This document shows positions 8,945 to 16,854 of a stretch of DNA of 64,000 nucleotides, piece by piece. The DNA is taken from contig JADJOP010000011.1 in assembly GCA_016713735.1 (NCBI GenBank), positions 62,001 through 126,000 of the forward strand, written 5' to 3'. Source of the DNA: Bryobacterales bacterium. Its GTDB lineage: Bacteria; Acidobacteriota; Terriglobia; Bryobacterales; Bryobacteraceae. Numbering within the stretch: the first letter of the stretch is position 1; the number at the start of each line of letters is the position of its first letter. Made by a program: the position numbers and the translations under genes. A model generated the notes under the pieces. That model was not told where the DNA came from. It did not search any database and saw only the letters and a list, made by a program, of their open reading frames with translations.

Positions 8945-10507
8945 ATGGCTGGAAGCAAGAAATCGGACCGGCGGGGCACGCACCGCCGCGACCTGTTGCG
9001 TACAGGCGGTGTGGCGGCGCTGGCCGGCGCTGCGATCACCACAACGCCGGCTGCCGCGGCCCCGGCTTCGCCCGACGTCTACCTGCGCCTCGGTGTCCGC
9101 CCCTTCATCAATACGACGGCGACGCTCACCATCAACGGTGGATCGCGCACGCTGCCCGAAGTGGTGGCCGCCATCGAACAGGCTTCGCAGTTTCACGTCA
9201 ACCTCGATGAACTGATGGAGAAGGCTTCGGCGCGCGTGGCCGAACTGCTGGGCGTGGAGTGGGCGCTGGTTACCTCCGGCGCAGCCGCCGCACTTTCCCA
9301 CGCCACGGCCGCTTGCATCGCCGGAGCCGATCCGGAGAAGATGCAGCAACTGCCCAACCTGCGCGGATTGAAGAACCAGGTGATCATGCCGCGCGAGTCG
9401 CGCGACGTGTATGACCATGCCACGCGCGGCCTGGGCGTCGAGATCATCGAAGTCAATTCAGCGGCCGAGTTGGAATCGGCCATCGGCCCGCACACGGCGA
9501 TGATCCAGATTCTCGGCGTGCACTTCGGCAGCGCGCGCTTTGGGCTGCGCGAGGTGGCGCCCATCGCGAAGAAGGCCGGTGTGCCGATTCTGGTCGATGC
9601 CGCCGCCGACTACCTCATCGTGCCCAACCCCTACATCGCCCTCGGCGCTGACCTGGTGGCCTATAGCGGCGGCAAGATTCTGCGCGGTCCGCAAACGGCG
9701 GGCCTGCTGGTGGGCCGCAAGGACCTGGTGCGCGCGGCCTGGGCCAACAGCGCTCCGCATCACGCCTTCGGCAGGCCGATGAAGGTGAGCAAGGAAGAGA
9801 TCGTAGGCATGGTGGTCGCCGTGGAGACGTGGGTTCAGAAACGCGACATCAAGGCCGAGTACCGCGAATGGGAGTCGTGGTATGCGCACATCAGCGAGGC
9901 CATCACAAAGGTTCCCGGCGTGAAGGCGGAGGTGCGCGGACCGCAGCGCGGCGGGCCGTTTCCGACACTCCTGGTCTCCTGGGACCAGTCCCTCGTCGGA
10001 CTCACCGCCGGTGATGTCGGGCGGCAACTGCTCGAAGGCGAACCGCGCATCATGTCGCACGCTTCCGGGGAAGGGAACTCGTTTCTCATCCGGCCCGCGG
10101 CCCTGCGGCCGGACGATTACAAGGCCGTGGCCACACGCCTGGCCGATGTCTTCCGCCGCGCACCGAAGGGCCTGAAGAAACACTCCCCAGCCGCGCCCAG
10201 TGCCGACATCGCCGGCCGCTGGGATGTCACCGTGCAGTACGAGTCTGGCTCAGCCGCGCACCAGCTCTTCATCATGACCAAGGGCAATTCGGTGCAGGGC
10301 ACCCATCTCGGCTGGGCACTGCAAGGGGATCTAACCGGCAGCGTCGACGCTGACAAGGTGTCGCTTCTCTCCGTGCTGCCATTCGGGCCGCAGCGCCTCA
10401 GCTATTCCTTCACGGGCAAGGTGGCCGGAGACACGATGTCGGGCGAGGTTCGTATGGGCGAATATGGCCGCGCGAGTTGGACCGCCAAGCGGCACGTGAC
10501 GGGCTGA
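8945..10507 (+). CDS. Exported SelA-like PLP enzyme (D-glucosaminate-6-P ammonia-lyase type) with C-terminal beta domain
   Basis: ATG 8945 is preceded by GGAGG (8934-8938). RRDLLRTGGVAALAGAA is a Tat-like signal. Residues ~45-410 are a fold-type I PLP domain of the SelA/DgaE group: GVRPFINTTATLTINGGSRT, VTSGAAAALSHATAACIAG, the aspartate in ILVDAAADYL, and the PLP lysine K244 in AYSGGKILRGPQ. Known relatives are cytosolic seryl-tRNA or amino-sugar-acid lyases, so export is unusual. Residues ~420-520 add a beta-rich domain (DIAGRWDVTVQYESG, GDTMSGEVRMGEYG) not found in SelA. Neighbours (RidA, two amidohydrolases, an aldolase) resemble clusters where SelA-like and EF_0837-type amidohydrolases occur together. 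The substrate is unknown. Confidence 0.8.
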   Translation: MAGSKKSDRRGTHRRDLLRTGGVAALAGAAITTTPAAAAPASPDVYLRLGVRPFINTTATLTINGGSRTLPEVVAAIEQASQFHVNLDELMEKASARVAELLGVEWALVTSGAAAALSHATAACIAGADPEKMQQLPNLRGLKNQVIMPRESRDVYDHATRGLGVEIIEVNSAAELESAIGPHTAMIQILGVHFGSARFGLREVAPIAKKAGVPILVDAAADYLIVPNPYIALGADLVAYSGGKILRGPQTAGLLVGRKDLVRAAWANSAPHHAFGRPMKVSKEEIVGMVVAVETWVQKRDIKAEYREWESWYAHISEAITKVPGVKAEVRGPQRGGPFPTLLVSWDQSLVGLTAGDVGRQLLEGEPRIMSHASGEGNSFLIRPAALRPDDYKAVATRLADVFRRAPKGLKKHSPAAPSADIAGRWDVTVQYESGSAAHQLFIMTKGNSVQGTHLGWALQGDLTGSVDADKVSLLSVLPFGPQRLSYSFTGKVAGDTMSGEVRMGEYGRASWTAKRHVTG

Positions 10508-10513
10508 CCGTGG

Positions 10514-11260
10514 TTAGCGCGCCGCGGCGGCGCGGCGGTTGACGAAGCGCACCAGCCCAAACGCATCAGGAGTGTGGAAGCTGCGCACGCCGGCCGGCAA
10601 AGGCGACCACGTGCTCGCCTGCGCGTTCGTGATGCCGCCCAGCCTTTGCAGATTCAGCCGCCACTCGTCGCCCTCGCGAGGCGGAGTGTGGGCCGCGTCG
10701 CGCGCGAAGTTCTTCAGCGGAATCGCCGCCTCCACAATCCAGTGTGTGTCCTGCGGCGACTCCTCCTTGCGCGGCAAGCCGTGGAAAGTGGTGCGATAGC
10801 GCACGCCCTCCGGTTCCCATGTCGGCGGACCGCTCCACCAATCCGTGCGCGCGCGATTGAGCATCGTGCCAATGGCATTGATCTCAAACGTGTAATAGTT
10901 CGTCACCTTGGCCGGATTGGGGCTCAAGAAAATCTCCACGCAGTCGTCCTTCGACACCGGGCCGTGGCGCTGCGTGATGGACGCCGAGATGTGGCGGTCA
11001 TGCGCATACCAGGAGACATAGAGGTTCTCGTCATCCCAGAGCAGCTTGGCCACGGTCTGTTCCCTCTCGCCTGATTCCGGCCAGGGGAATCCGAAATCGC
11101 CCACGCTCGCCGCGCCGCGCCAACTCGCTTCATCGAGCTTGCCGTCAATCGTGATCGGTCCGGCGGTGCGGCGTATCTCGTACACCTTCTCCTGCGCCGG
11201 GCAGAGCGCGGCGAAGCCGTTGAGCAGCAGAAGCGCGAAGAGGCAGCAAGTCCGCGACAT
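10514..11260 (-). CDS. Exported CBM9-like carbohydrate-binding protein
   Basis: 248 residues with a signal peptide (MSRTCCLFALLLLNGFAALC). The mature part opens with GPITIDGKLDEASWRGAAS, then LLWDDENLYVSWYAHD, KDDCVEIFLSP, YYTFEINAIGTM and VEAAIPLKNF. These are the successive signature strands of carbohydrate-binding module family 9-like domains, which bind sugars in secreted xylanases and related proteins. No catalytic domain is attached. ATG 11260 is chosen because it begins the signal peptide. It is convergent with the SelA-like gene (6-bp gap). Confidence 0.82.
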   Translation of the reverse strand: MSRTCCLFALLLLNGFAALCPAQEKVYEIRRTAGPITIDGKLDEASWRGAASVGDFGFPWPESGEREQTVAKLLWDDENLYVSWYAHDRHISASITQRHGPVSKDDCVEIFLSPNPAKVTNYYTFEINAIGTMLNRARTDWWSGPPTWEPEGVRYRTTFHGLPRKEESPQDTHWIVEAAIPLKNFARDAAHTPPREGDEWRLNLQRLGGITNAQASTWSPLPAGVRSFHTPDAFGLVRFVNRRAAAAR

Positions 11261-11291
11261 AGGCGCCGATTGTATCGCAGGGCTGTGCGCT

Positions 11292-12260
11292 CTAAAGCGG
11301 TACGGCATTGCGCCGCACATAGTCATCCACTTCTGACTCATCGGGACCGATGTAGTGAAAGTACTCGGCATACTCGAGCCCGTGCGCCTGTCCGCGCGTG
11401 CGGTCGCGTGACAAGGCGAAGCGCTTCGTGTAGGCGCGGTTGGCCGCGGCGTCGTCGTTGCCAAGCAGGGGGAGCTTCTTGCCCTCTTGCGCCAAACGCC
11501 GCTTCAACCGCGCGCCCTGATCGCCGGCCGGACCCTGCGTCACGTTGGCGAGGTTCACATGCACCTTCTGGTCGATGAACGCCGAGATGTCGACCACGCG
11601 GTTTACCAATTGCGGACCGCGCGCAAAATAGTAGCGTTCCTTGGGCGCGTGCGGCTGCACGCCGGCGAGAAAGTGTTCGGGATAGTCCCAGCGCGAACCC
11701 GCCGTTGCCGCCGCCCACTCCACGGCCCGCGCGGTCACATAATGATCGGGATTGCGCTCGTACAAGGCCGACGGATCGTACACCAGCACCGTATCCACCT
11801 TGAGCGCGCGAAAGAGAAAGACAAGCCGCGCGCGAATCTCGATGATCGGCCAGGCATCCATGTTGTGGTTCGGGTAGTTCAGGAAGAGTGAGTCCTTGCA
11901 CCCCAGCCTCCTGCCCACCTCTTGCGTGTCGCGTTCGTTCTTCCACACGATCTCGCCATACGATGCGCCATCGCCCGCCGCTGAATCGTCGGAAAGCGTG
12001 ATCAGGTATCCCGTGTAGCCCTCCTCAATCAGCTTGAGCACCGTGCCGCCGGCGAAGATCGGGATGTCATCGCAGTGCGGTTGAATCGCGGCCAGCACCT
12101 TGCCCTGGTGCGGCTTGCCCGGCGCCCGCCGTTCGATCACGGTGTTCACCTGATACGACGTGCTGCCCGTGCCGCCCGCTTCGGATTCCTTCGGCGGCGC
12201 TTGCCCGGGAAGCGCTGCCTGAGCGGCTGCGGGCGCTGTCAGAAAGACTCGTCTGTCCAT
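11292..12260 (-). CDS. Exported PIG-L / LmbE-family deacetylase
   Basis: 322 residues from ATG 12260, preceded by GGAGG; MDRRVFLTAPAAAQAALPG is an export signal. The zinc-site motif appears as IQPHCDDIPIFAGGT, where most relatives have PHPDD; the second motif is NPDHYVTARAVEWA. The family is zinc-dependent and removes N-acetyl groups from sugars such as GlcNAc-inositol, chitooligosaccharides or glycolipids. The cysteine replacing proline does not remove a metal ligand. It lies between the CBM9-like gene and, divergently, RidA. The substrate is probably an extracytoplasmic amino sugar (inference). Confidence 0.83.
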   Translation of the reverse strand: MDRRVFLTAPAAAQAALPGQAPPKESEAGGTGSTSYQVNTVIERRAPGKPHQGKVLAAIQPHCDDIPIFAGGTVLKLIEEGYTGYLITLSDDSAAGDGASYGEIVWKNERDTQEVGRRLGCKDSLFLNYPNHNMDAWPIIEIRARLVFLFRALKVDTVLVYDPSALYERNPDHYVTARAVEWAAATAGSRWDYPEHFLAGVQPHAPKERYYFARGPQLVNRVVDISAFIDQKVHVNLANVTQGPAGDQGARLKRRLAQEGKKLPLLGNDDAAANRAYTKRFALSRDRTRGQAHGLEYAEYFHYIGPDESEVDDYVRRNAVPL

Positions 12261-12385
12261 CACGACCTCCAGTGGCCGGAGAATGCCCGCAAAGCGGGTT
12301 TCCCTATGATGCCTCATCGCCGGAGAGCCACCGCTGGGCAAACCCTCGGCGGGCGGATCATCGCGCATTCCGATACGATGTTGCG

Positions 12386-12844
12386 ATGGATCGCAAGAAG
12401 AAACCGGATTCCCGCCGCGCGATGCTCGCCGCCACACTCCTTGCAGGCGCTGGCGCGGGGGCTGCGCAGGCGCAAACGCCTGGGGGCTGGTCGCCGAAAA
12501 AGCAGATCGCCGGAGGGCCGGTGCGTTCAGGCCATCTGCTGTTCCTGAGCGGAATCGGCGGTTGGTATCCCGAGCGAAAGCCCAAGCCGGGCGACATACG
12601 CGAGCAAACCGCGGATGCGCTCACGATCATGAAAGAGTCGCTTGCCAAGGCTGGTTCGTCGCTGGAGAACGTGCTCAAGGTGCAGGTGGCGCTGGTGGAT
12701 CCGGAGAAGAACTGGGACCCGATGAACGAGGTCTACAACACCTTCTTCGTGAAGGACCGCCCGGCCCGCTCTTACTTCGGCGCCACCGGGTTTCGCCGCC
12801 CCGGACAGTTGCTGCAGATCGACTGCATCGCCTACGTCGACTGA
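12386..12844 (+). CDS. Exported RidA-family protein (YjgF/UK114)
   Basis: 152 residues. After MDRKKKPDSRRAMLAATLL and AGAGAGAAQAQ (a Tat/Sec signal) comes a complete RidA domain: HLLFLSGIGGW, REQTADALTIMKESLAKAGS, ENVLKVQVALVD, NEVYNTFFVKDRPARSYFGA and LLQIDCIAYVD. R in DRPARS corresponds to the conserved arginine of the imine-binding pocket. Classic RidA hydrolyses reactive enamines and imines released by PLP enzymes. An exported copy next to an exported PLP enzyme (8.9-10.5 kb) suggests the same job outside the cytoplasm. It is convergent with amidohydrolase B (6-bp gap). Confidence 0.83.
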   Translation: MDRKKKPDSRRAMLAATLLAGAGAGAAQAQTPGGWSPKKQIAGGPVRSGHLLFLSGIGGWYPERKPKPGDIREQTADALTIMKESLAKAGSSLENVLKVQVALVDPEKNWDPMNEVYNTFFVKDRPARSYFGATGFRRPGQLLQIDCIAYVD

Positions 12845-12850
12845 CGGCGG

Positions 12851-14059
12851 CTATTTGAAATTCGTATACGGCCCCGCGTCGCGCCAGTCGCCGGCGGCCA
12901 GGCCTTCGGAATCCCACACCACCGCGCCCCTGCGCACGGTGAGCACGCAGCGCAGCTCCTGTTTGGCCGTGAGCTTGGCGCGGCCTGAGTCGACCAGGGC
13001 GAACTCGCCGCCGCGAAGTTCCAACAACGCGATGTCAGCCTCACTACCTTCACTGAGCGTGCCCAACTCAGGCCTCCGAATCGCTTTGGCCGGGTTCACC
13101 GTGGCCCGTTCGATTACCTGCTCGAGCGTCATCCCCAGGGCCAGGAACTTCGACAGCACGTTGGTCATCGTGGCCCGTTGCAGCAGGGCGCTGCGTTTGT
13201 TCAGGCCCGTGGAAATGGTGTCGGGCAGAAAGCCTTGCCGGAGGGCGGGCGCGGCGACGCGGAACCAAAAGCCGTCGTCGCCGTGGCCGGTATCAAACAA
13301 AATGCCGCGTTTGCGTGCCTGCAAGAAGGAGTCGCGGATCATCTTTTGCTCATCGAAGATTGGCGTCGGGCGGCCGTACACATGCGTGTAGAGATCACCG
13401 GGCCGCATCCGTTCGAGCAATGGCTCCTGATCGGCGCTATCGACCATGGCAACGGTGCTGCTCAACGCCGCGGCGCGCAGAGCGCCATCCACCACCTCGG
13501 AGTTGGCGAACGCAACATGCCCCGCCCTGATCCCGACGATGATCCGCGGATGTGCGCGCGCCATCTTCGCCGCGGCTTCGGCGTCCATCGCGGCGGAGCC
13601 GCTCCCCTTACTTCTCCCCGGCATGCCGCCACCGTCGATGTTCAAGAAGGCGAGCACGCGTGTCTGGGCATGATCGATGATGTGCGTTTTGAACGCCTCA
13701 AACGTCATGTGGCCGGAACTGCCCGCATCCACGGCCGTCGTCACGCCGCTGCGCAGCGAGTTGTGATCGACGTTCACGCTCCGCGCATCACCATGCGAGT
13801 CGAAGTGAGCGTGCAGGTCGATCAGTCCGGGCGTGACGTAGTAGCCGCGCGCGGGGATGACGCGGCGTGCGTGCGCCGCAGGAATATCGCGTGCCACTTT
13901 GCGAATCGTGCCCGCCGTCACGGCCACATCCAGTTGCTCGTTGCGCTGGTTCTTCGGATCAATCACGTGGCCGCCCTGGATGAGCAAATCGTAGATCTCC
14001 TGCGGCGCGCCGGCTGGCGTCAGCCACAGCGCGCACAGCAGCCCCGCCAGCCGCCTCAT
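12851..14059 (-). CDS. Exported amidohydrolase B (dihydroorotase / EF_0837-like)
   Basis: 402 residues from ATG 14059, which overlaps the upstream stop as ATGA. A short signal (MRRLAGLLCALWL) precedes an amidohydrolase fold: YVTPGLIDLHAHFD with the metal pair HxH at 83/85, later DLYTHVYG, LFDTGHGDDGFWF and DTISTGLN. The C-terminal composite beta domain (ADIALLELRGGEFALVDS) is complete. The position where the paralogue next door has lysine (GIK) is arginine here (VGIRAGH, R178). If that lysine is the carbamylated metal bridge, this copy would be mononuclear or differently metallated. It is probably the last gene of the three-gene operon 16094-12851. Confidence 0.82.
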   Translation of the reverse strand: MRRLAGLLCALWLTPAGAPQEIYDLLIQGGHVIDPKNQRNEQLDVAVTAGTIRKVARDIPAAHARRVIPARGYYVTPGLIDLHAHFDSHGDARSVNVDHNSLRSGVTTAVDAGSSGHMTFEAFKTHIIDHAQTRVLAFLNIDGGGMPGRSKGSGSAAMDAEAAAKMARAHPRIIVGIRAGHVAFANSEVVDGALRAAALSSTVAMVDSADQEPLLERMRPGDLYTHVYGRPTPIFDEQKMIRDSFLQARKRGILFDTGHGDDGFWFRVAAPALRQGFLPDTISTGLNKRSALLQRATMTNVLSKFLALGMTLEQVIERATVNPAKAIRRPELGTLSEGSEADIALLELRGGEFALVDSGRAKLTAKQELRCVLTVRRGAVVWDSEGLAAGDWRDAGPYTNFK

Positions 14060-15300
14060 CGGATCACCTCGTACTCCCCGGCCGTGCTCCACTCCGGGAA
14101 GCCGCGCCCGCCGCGGTCAAACACGACCTGGCCCTCACGCACCGTCAGCGCACACTCCAGTCGCTTCGTGCCAAGCATCTTCTTTTGCCAGGCGTCCTTG
14201 TACGAGAACACGCCGCTGCGCATCTCCAGCACGGCGATATCGGCGGCTTGGCCCACTGACAGCGTGCCAAGTTGTGGGAATCGCGCAATCGCTTTGGCCG
14301 GTGCGGTGGTGGAGCGCGCAATCGCCTCGGGCAGCGTCATGCCCAGCGTCACCATCTTGGAAATACAGTTCGGCATATCCGACTGCGCGCCCAGAATGCT
14401 CGACGCATGGAGGTCGGTGCTGATCGTATCTGGCGCGAAGCCCTGCTCCATAGCTTTGGTTGCCACGGGCCAGAGAAAGCTGCCCGCGCCGTGGCCGAGA
14501 TCGAAGAGTACGCCGCGCCGCCGCGCCTCGATCATGTACGGCTGCAGCTTGCCGCTGAAGCGGTCGAGCAACTCCAACTGCCGGTCGTTGTACATGTGCG
14601 TGTGGATGTCGCCGGGGCGCATCCGGTCGAGCAGCTTTTCGCGGCTGGTGCGGCCGGTGTTGGTGAAGATCTTGTCGTCCACCATCACCGGCGTTCCGCT
14701 CAGCTTGCCCGCCGCGATGGCGCGGTCGAGCGCGATCCACCCCACGCCGCCGAAGTGGGCGAGCTTGATGCCGGCGATGTGGCTGCGGTTGGCGGCGATC
14801 GCAGCCGCTGTTTTTCGCGGGTCCATGTCGTTCACGTCGTCCTCGAACTTCGGACCGATCATGCCGTGGCCGACGATGTTGAGGAAGGCGAGCACGCGCG
14901 TGCGCGAGGGTTCGATGATGCGCTTCCGCATCTCATCAAAGGTGCGCCAGCCCGCGCCGCCGGCGTCGACCACCGTTGTTGTGCAGGCCGGCAGCGCCGT
15001 GTCATCCGGGAAAATGGCGCCTTCGTAGCCGAAGACATGCGCGTGGAGATCGACCAGCCCAGGCGTCACATAGTGGCCCTTCACGTCGATCACCTGGCGC
15101 GCTTCGGCTGCGGGAATGTCAGCCGCCACGCGAGCGATCTTGCCGCCGGCGATGGCGACGTCGCGGATGCCGTCCACCTGGTTGGCCGGATCGAGCACAT
15201 GCCCGTGCTTCAACAACACGTCATAGCGCGGCTGCGCCGGGAGCAGCGCCGCAGCCATCGCGCAGCAAACCAGAAGGCGGCCAGTTCCCATGGCGCTCAC
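14056..15300 (-). CDS. Exported amidohydrolase A (dihydroorotase / EF_0837-like)
   Basis: 414 residues, clearly paralogous to amidohydrolase B. The signal peptide is MGTGRLLVCCAMAAALLPAQ. Metal-site candidates are H86/H88 (GLVDLHAHVF), K179 (IAGIKLAH), the histidine in DIHTHMYN, the histidine in LFDLGHGAGSF and the aspartate in DTISTDLHA. The C-terminal AADIAVLEMRSGVFS and CALTVREGQVVFD are typical of dihydroorotase/D-aminoacylase relatives. It starts at ATG 15300, overlapping the aldolase stop by 4 bp, and its own stop overlaps amidohydrolase B. Such tight coupling indicates cotranscription. A substrate such as an N-acyl sugar acid or amino acid is inferred only. Confidence 0.85.
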   Translation of the reverse strand: MSAMGTGRLLVCCAMAAALLPAQPRYDVLLKHGHVLDPANQVDGIRDVAIAGGKIARVAADIPAAEARQVIDVKGHYVTPGLVDLHAHVFGYEGAIFPDDTALPACTTTVVDAGGAGWRTFDEMRKRIIEPSRTRVLAFLNIVGHGMIGPKFEDDVNDMDPRKTAAAIAANRSHIAGIKLAHFGGVGWIALDRAIAAGKLSGTPVMVDDKIFTNTGRTSREKLLDRMRPGDIHTHMYNDRQLELLDRFSGKLQPYMIEARRRGVLFDLGHGAGSFLWPVATKAMEQGFAPDTISTDLHASSILGAQSDMPNCISKMVTLGMTLPEAIARSTTAPAKAIARFPQLGTLSVGQAADIAVLEMRSGVFSYKDAWQKKMLGTKRLECALTVREGQVVFDRGGRGFPEWSTAGEYEVIR

Positions 15301-16094
15301 TCTCCACCAGTCAAGGTCGCGCGCTGATCGCGCAGCGAACGCGCCGCGGCGTAGGCCGCCTGCTGCAGGAAGATGGCATCAACGCCGGAGAGGATGAAGC
15401 GGTAGCCGAGTTGGTGATACTCGCGCACGGGCTTGCCGGGAGGCAGCAGGATGCCGGCGGTCTTCCCGTGCGCCTTCGCCGCCGCGGCGGTTCGCTCCAC
15501 AGCCCGCACGAAGCGCGGATGATCAAACTGGCACAGGATGCCCATGCTGAGCGTGAGGTCCCACGGACCCAGGAAGAGCACATCGACGCCCTCCACCGCG
15601 GCGATCGATTCCACATCCTCCACAGCCGTCCCCGACTCGATCTGGATCACGCTGAGCAAGTCCTTTGAGCCTTCCAGGTAGGGTTGGAAATTGCCGCCGT
15701 AGCCGCAGGCGCGCACTGACGAGGCCAGCCCGCGCACACCCTCAGGCGGATAGCGCATCGCGGCCACCGCGGCCCGTGCCTCGGCCGCCGACTCCACGCG
15801 CGGGAACATCACGCCATGCGCGCCGCCATCCAGCGCGCGCTGCACACGCTGGCGGTGGTTGTATTCCACGCGCACAATGGCCGCGCAGCCCGCCGCCGCC
15901 AGACCCTGCATCTGCGCCAGGATGTTCACCTCGTCGCCGGAACCATGTTCCAGGTCGACCACGGCGCAGTCGTAACCCGCCGCGCCCATCACCTCCGCCG
16001 TAATCGCCGAGCCGAGCGAAAGAAAGCAGCCCAGGATGGTCTCGCCCTCAGCGAGCCGTTGTCTCAATTGCCGTGCCTGTTCTTGAACCGTCAC
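15297..16094 (-). CDS. HpcH/HpaI-family aldolase
   Basis: 265 residues, a standard length. Motifs: DCAVVDLEHGSGDE, AIVRVEYN (R), GVMFPRVESAAEA, RYPPEGVRGLASSVRA, VIQIESGTAVEDVE (metal Glu) and FLGPWDLTLSMG (metal Asp). This is the class II pyruvate-dependent aldolase family (HpaI, GarL, RhmA), which cleaves 2-keto-3-deoxy sugar acids or 4-hydroxy-2-oxoacids into pyruvate and an aldehyde. GTG 16094 is preceded by a strong GAGGAG. It is the first gene of an operon with two overlapping exported amidohydrolases. With no signal peptide it should be cytoplasmic. Confidence 0.88.
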   Translation of the reverse strand: MTVQEQARQLRQRLAEGETILGCFLSLGSAITAEVMGAAGYDCAVVDLEHGSGDEVNILAQMQGLAAAGCAAIVRVEYNHRQRVQRALDGGAHGVMFPRVESAAEARAAVAAMRYPPEGVRGLASSVRACGYGGNFQPYLEGSKDLLSVIQIESGTAVEDVESIAAVEGVDVLFLGPWDLTLSMGILCQFDHPRFVRAVERTAAAAKAHGKTAGILLPPGKPVREYHQLGYRFILSGVDAIFLQQAAYAAARSLRDQRATLTGGE

Positions 16095-16348
16095 GAATTC
16101 TCCTCAGCGGTTAGCGTACAACAGGGCCACGCCTCCGCCATCGCCTCGGACGTGTCGATCAAGCGCGGCACATGCCGCGCCCCGTCATGGCCGTCCATGC
16201 CGCCAGAAAAAGGACAGCCGGGAAGATGCAGTGCGCCATTCCCAAAGGGCCCGGTCATTCTCTCATTCGCCTGCCGCCGGTTGCGCGCTGGAGCCCGCTT
16301 CGGCCCGCGTGGACCGCTGCCCCACGGTTCGCTACACTAGGCCCCAGT

Positions 16349-16852
16349 ATGGGCGAACACCTGATCAGCCGCCGCAGTTTGCTTTCGCTTCCCGCGCTCC
16401 TTCCCGCCGCCGCCCTCAGCCTTTCCCGCCGCGCCCCGGCAGCCGTGCGCGGCGACGAGGTGATGTACGTCGGCGGCACCATGCAGCATATCCCCGACAA
16501 GACCGAGGGCAAACTCGCGCTCGATGCGCCCACCGGCGCGGAGTTCAACTGCGAGAAGGGCCGCTTCACGATTCCCTACAAGGGCATCACGTCACTGGAA
16601 TACGGACAGAAGTCCGGGCGCCGCATCGGCGTGGCCATCGCCATCAGTCCCATCGCCCTGCTGTCGAAGAAACGCAAACACTTCCTCAGCATCGGCTTCC
16701 GGGATGACAAGGGAGTGGGCCAGGGCGCCGTCTTTGAGCTGTCCAAGAACGAGACGCGCACCGTCATCACCACCTTTGAGGCAAAGTCGGGCAAGAAGGT
16801 GGAGTTCGAATCCGACGACGCACGCAAGCATTATGAAAAGGAGGCGAAGTGA
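16349..16852 (+). CDS. Exported protein of unknown function, tandem paralogue 1
   Basis: 167 residues from ATG 16349. RRSLLSLPALLPAAALSLS is a signal peptide. The mature protein (VRGDEVMYVGGTMQHIPDK, YKGITSLEYGQKSGRRIGVA, LSKKRKHFLSIGFRDDKG, FEAKSGKKVEFESDDARKH) has a PH-like or beta-barrel look, with a central hydrophobic segment near AIAISPIALL. I do not recognise a named family. The next gene is an obvious duplicate (shared GITSLEYGQK, KKRKHFL, ARSGKK/AKSGKK). A TACACT at 16333-16338 could be a -10 element only ~10 bp before the ATG. The 254 bp upstream hold nothing else I can support. Confidence 0.75.
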   Translation: MGEHLISRRSLLSLPALLPAAALSLSRRAPAAVRGDEVMYVGGTMQHIPDKTEGKLALDAPTGAEFNCEKGRFTIPYKGITSLEYGQKSGRRIGVAIAISPIALLSKKRKHFLSIGFRDDKGVGQGAVFELSKNETRTVITTFEAKSGKKVEFESDDARKHYEKEAK

Positions 16853-16854
16853 CC

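Noticed and set aside
12272..12385. Longer N-terminus for RidA starting at 12272
   Set aside because: The added residues overlap the divergent gene's ribosome site region and would bury the export signal; ATG 12386 is the natural start.
13178..15028. 616-codon open frame on the plus strand across both amidohydrolases
   Set aside because: It lies antisense to two well-supported overlapping genes, and the translation has no recognisable domain.
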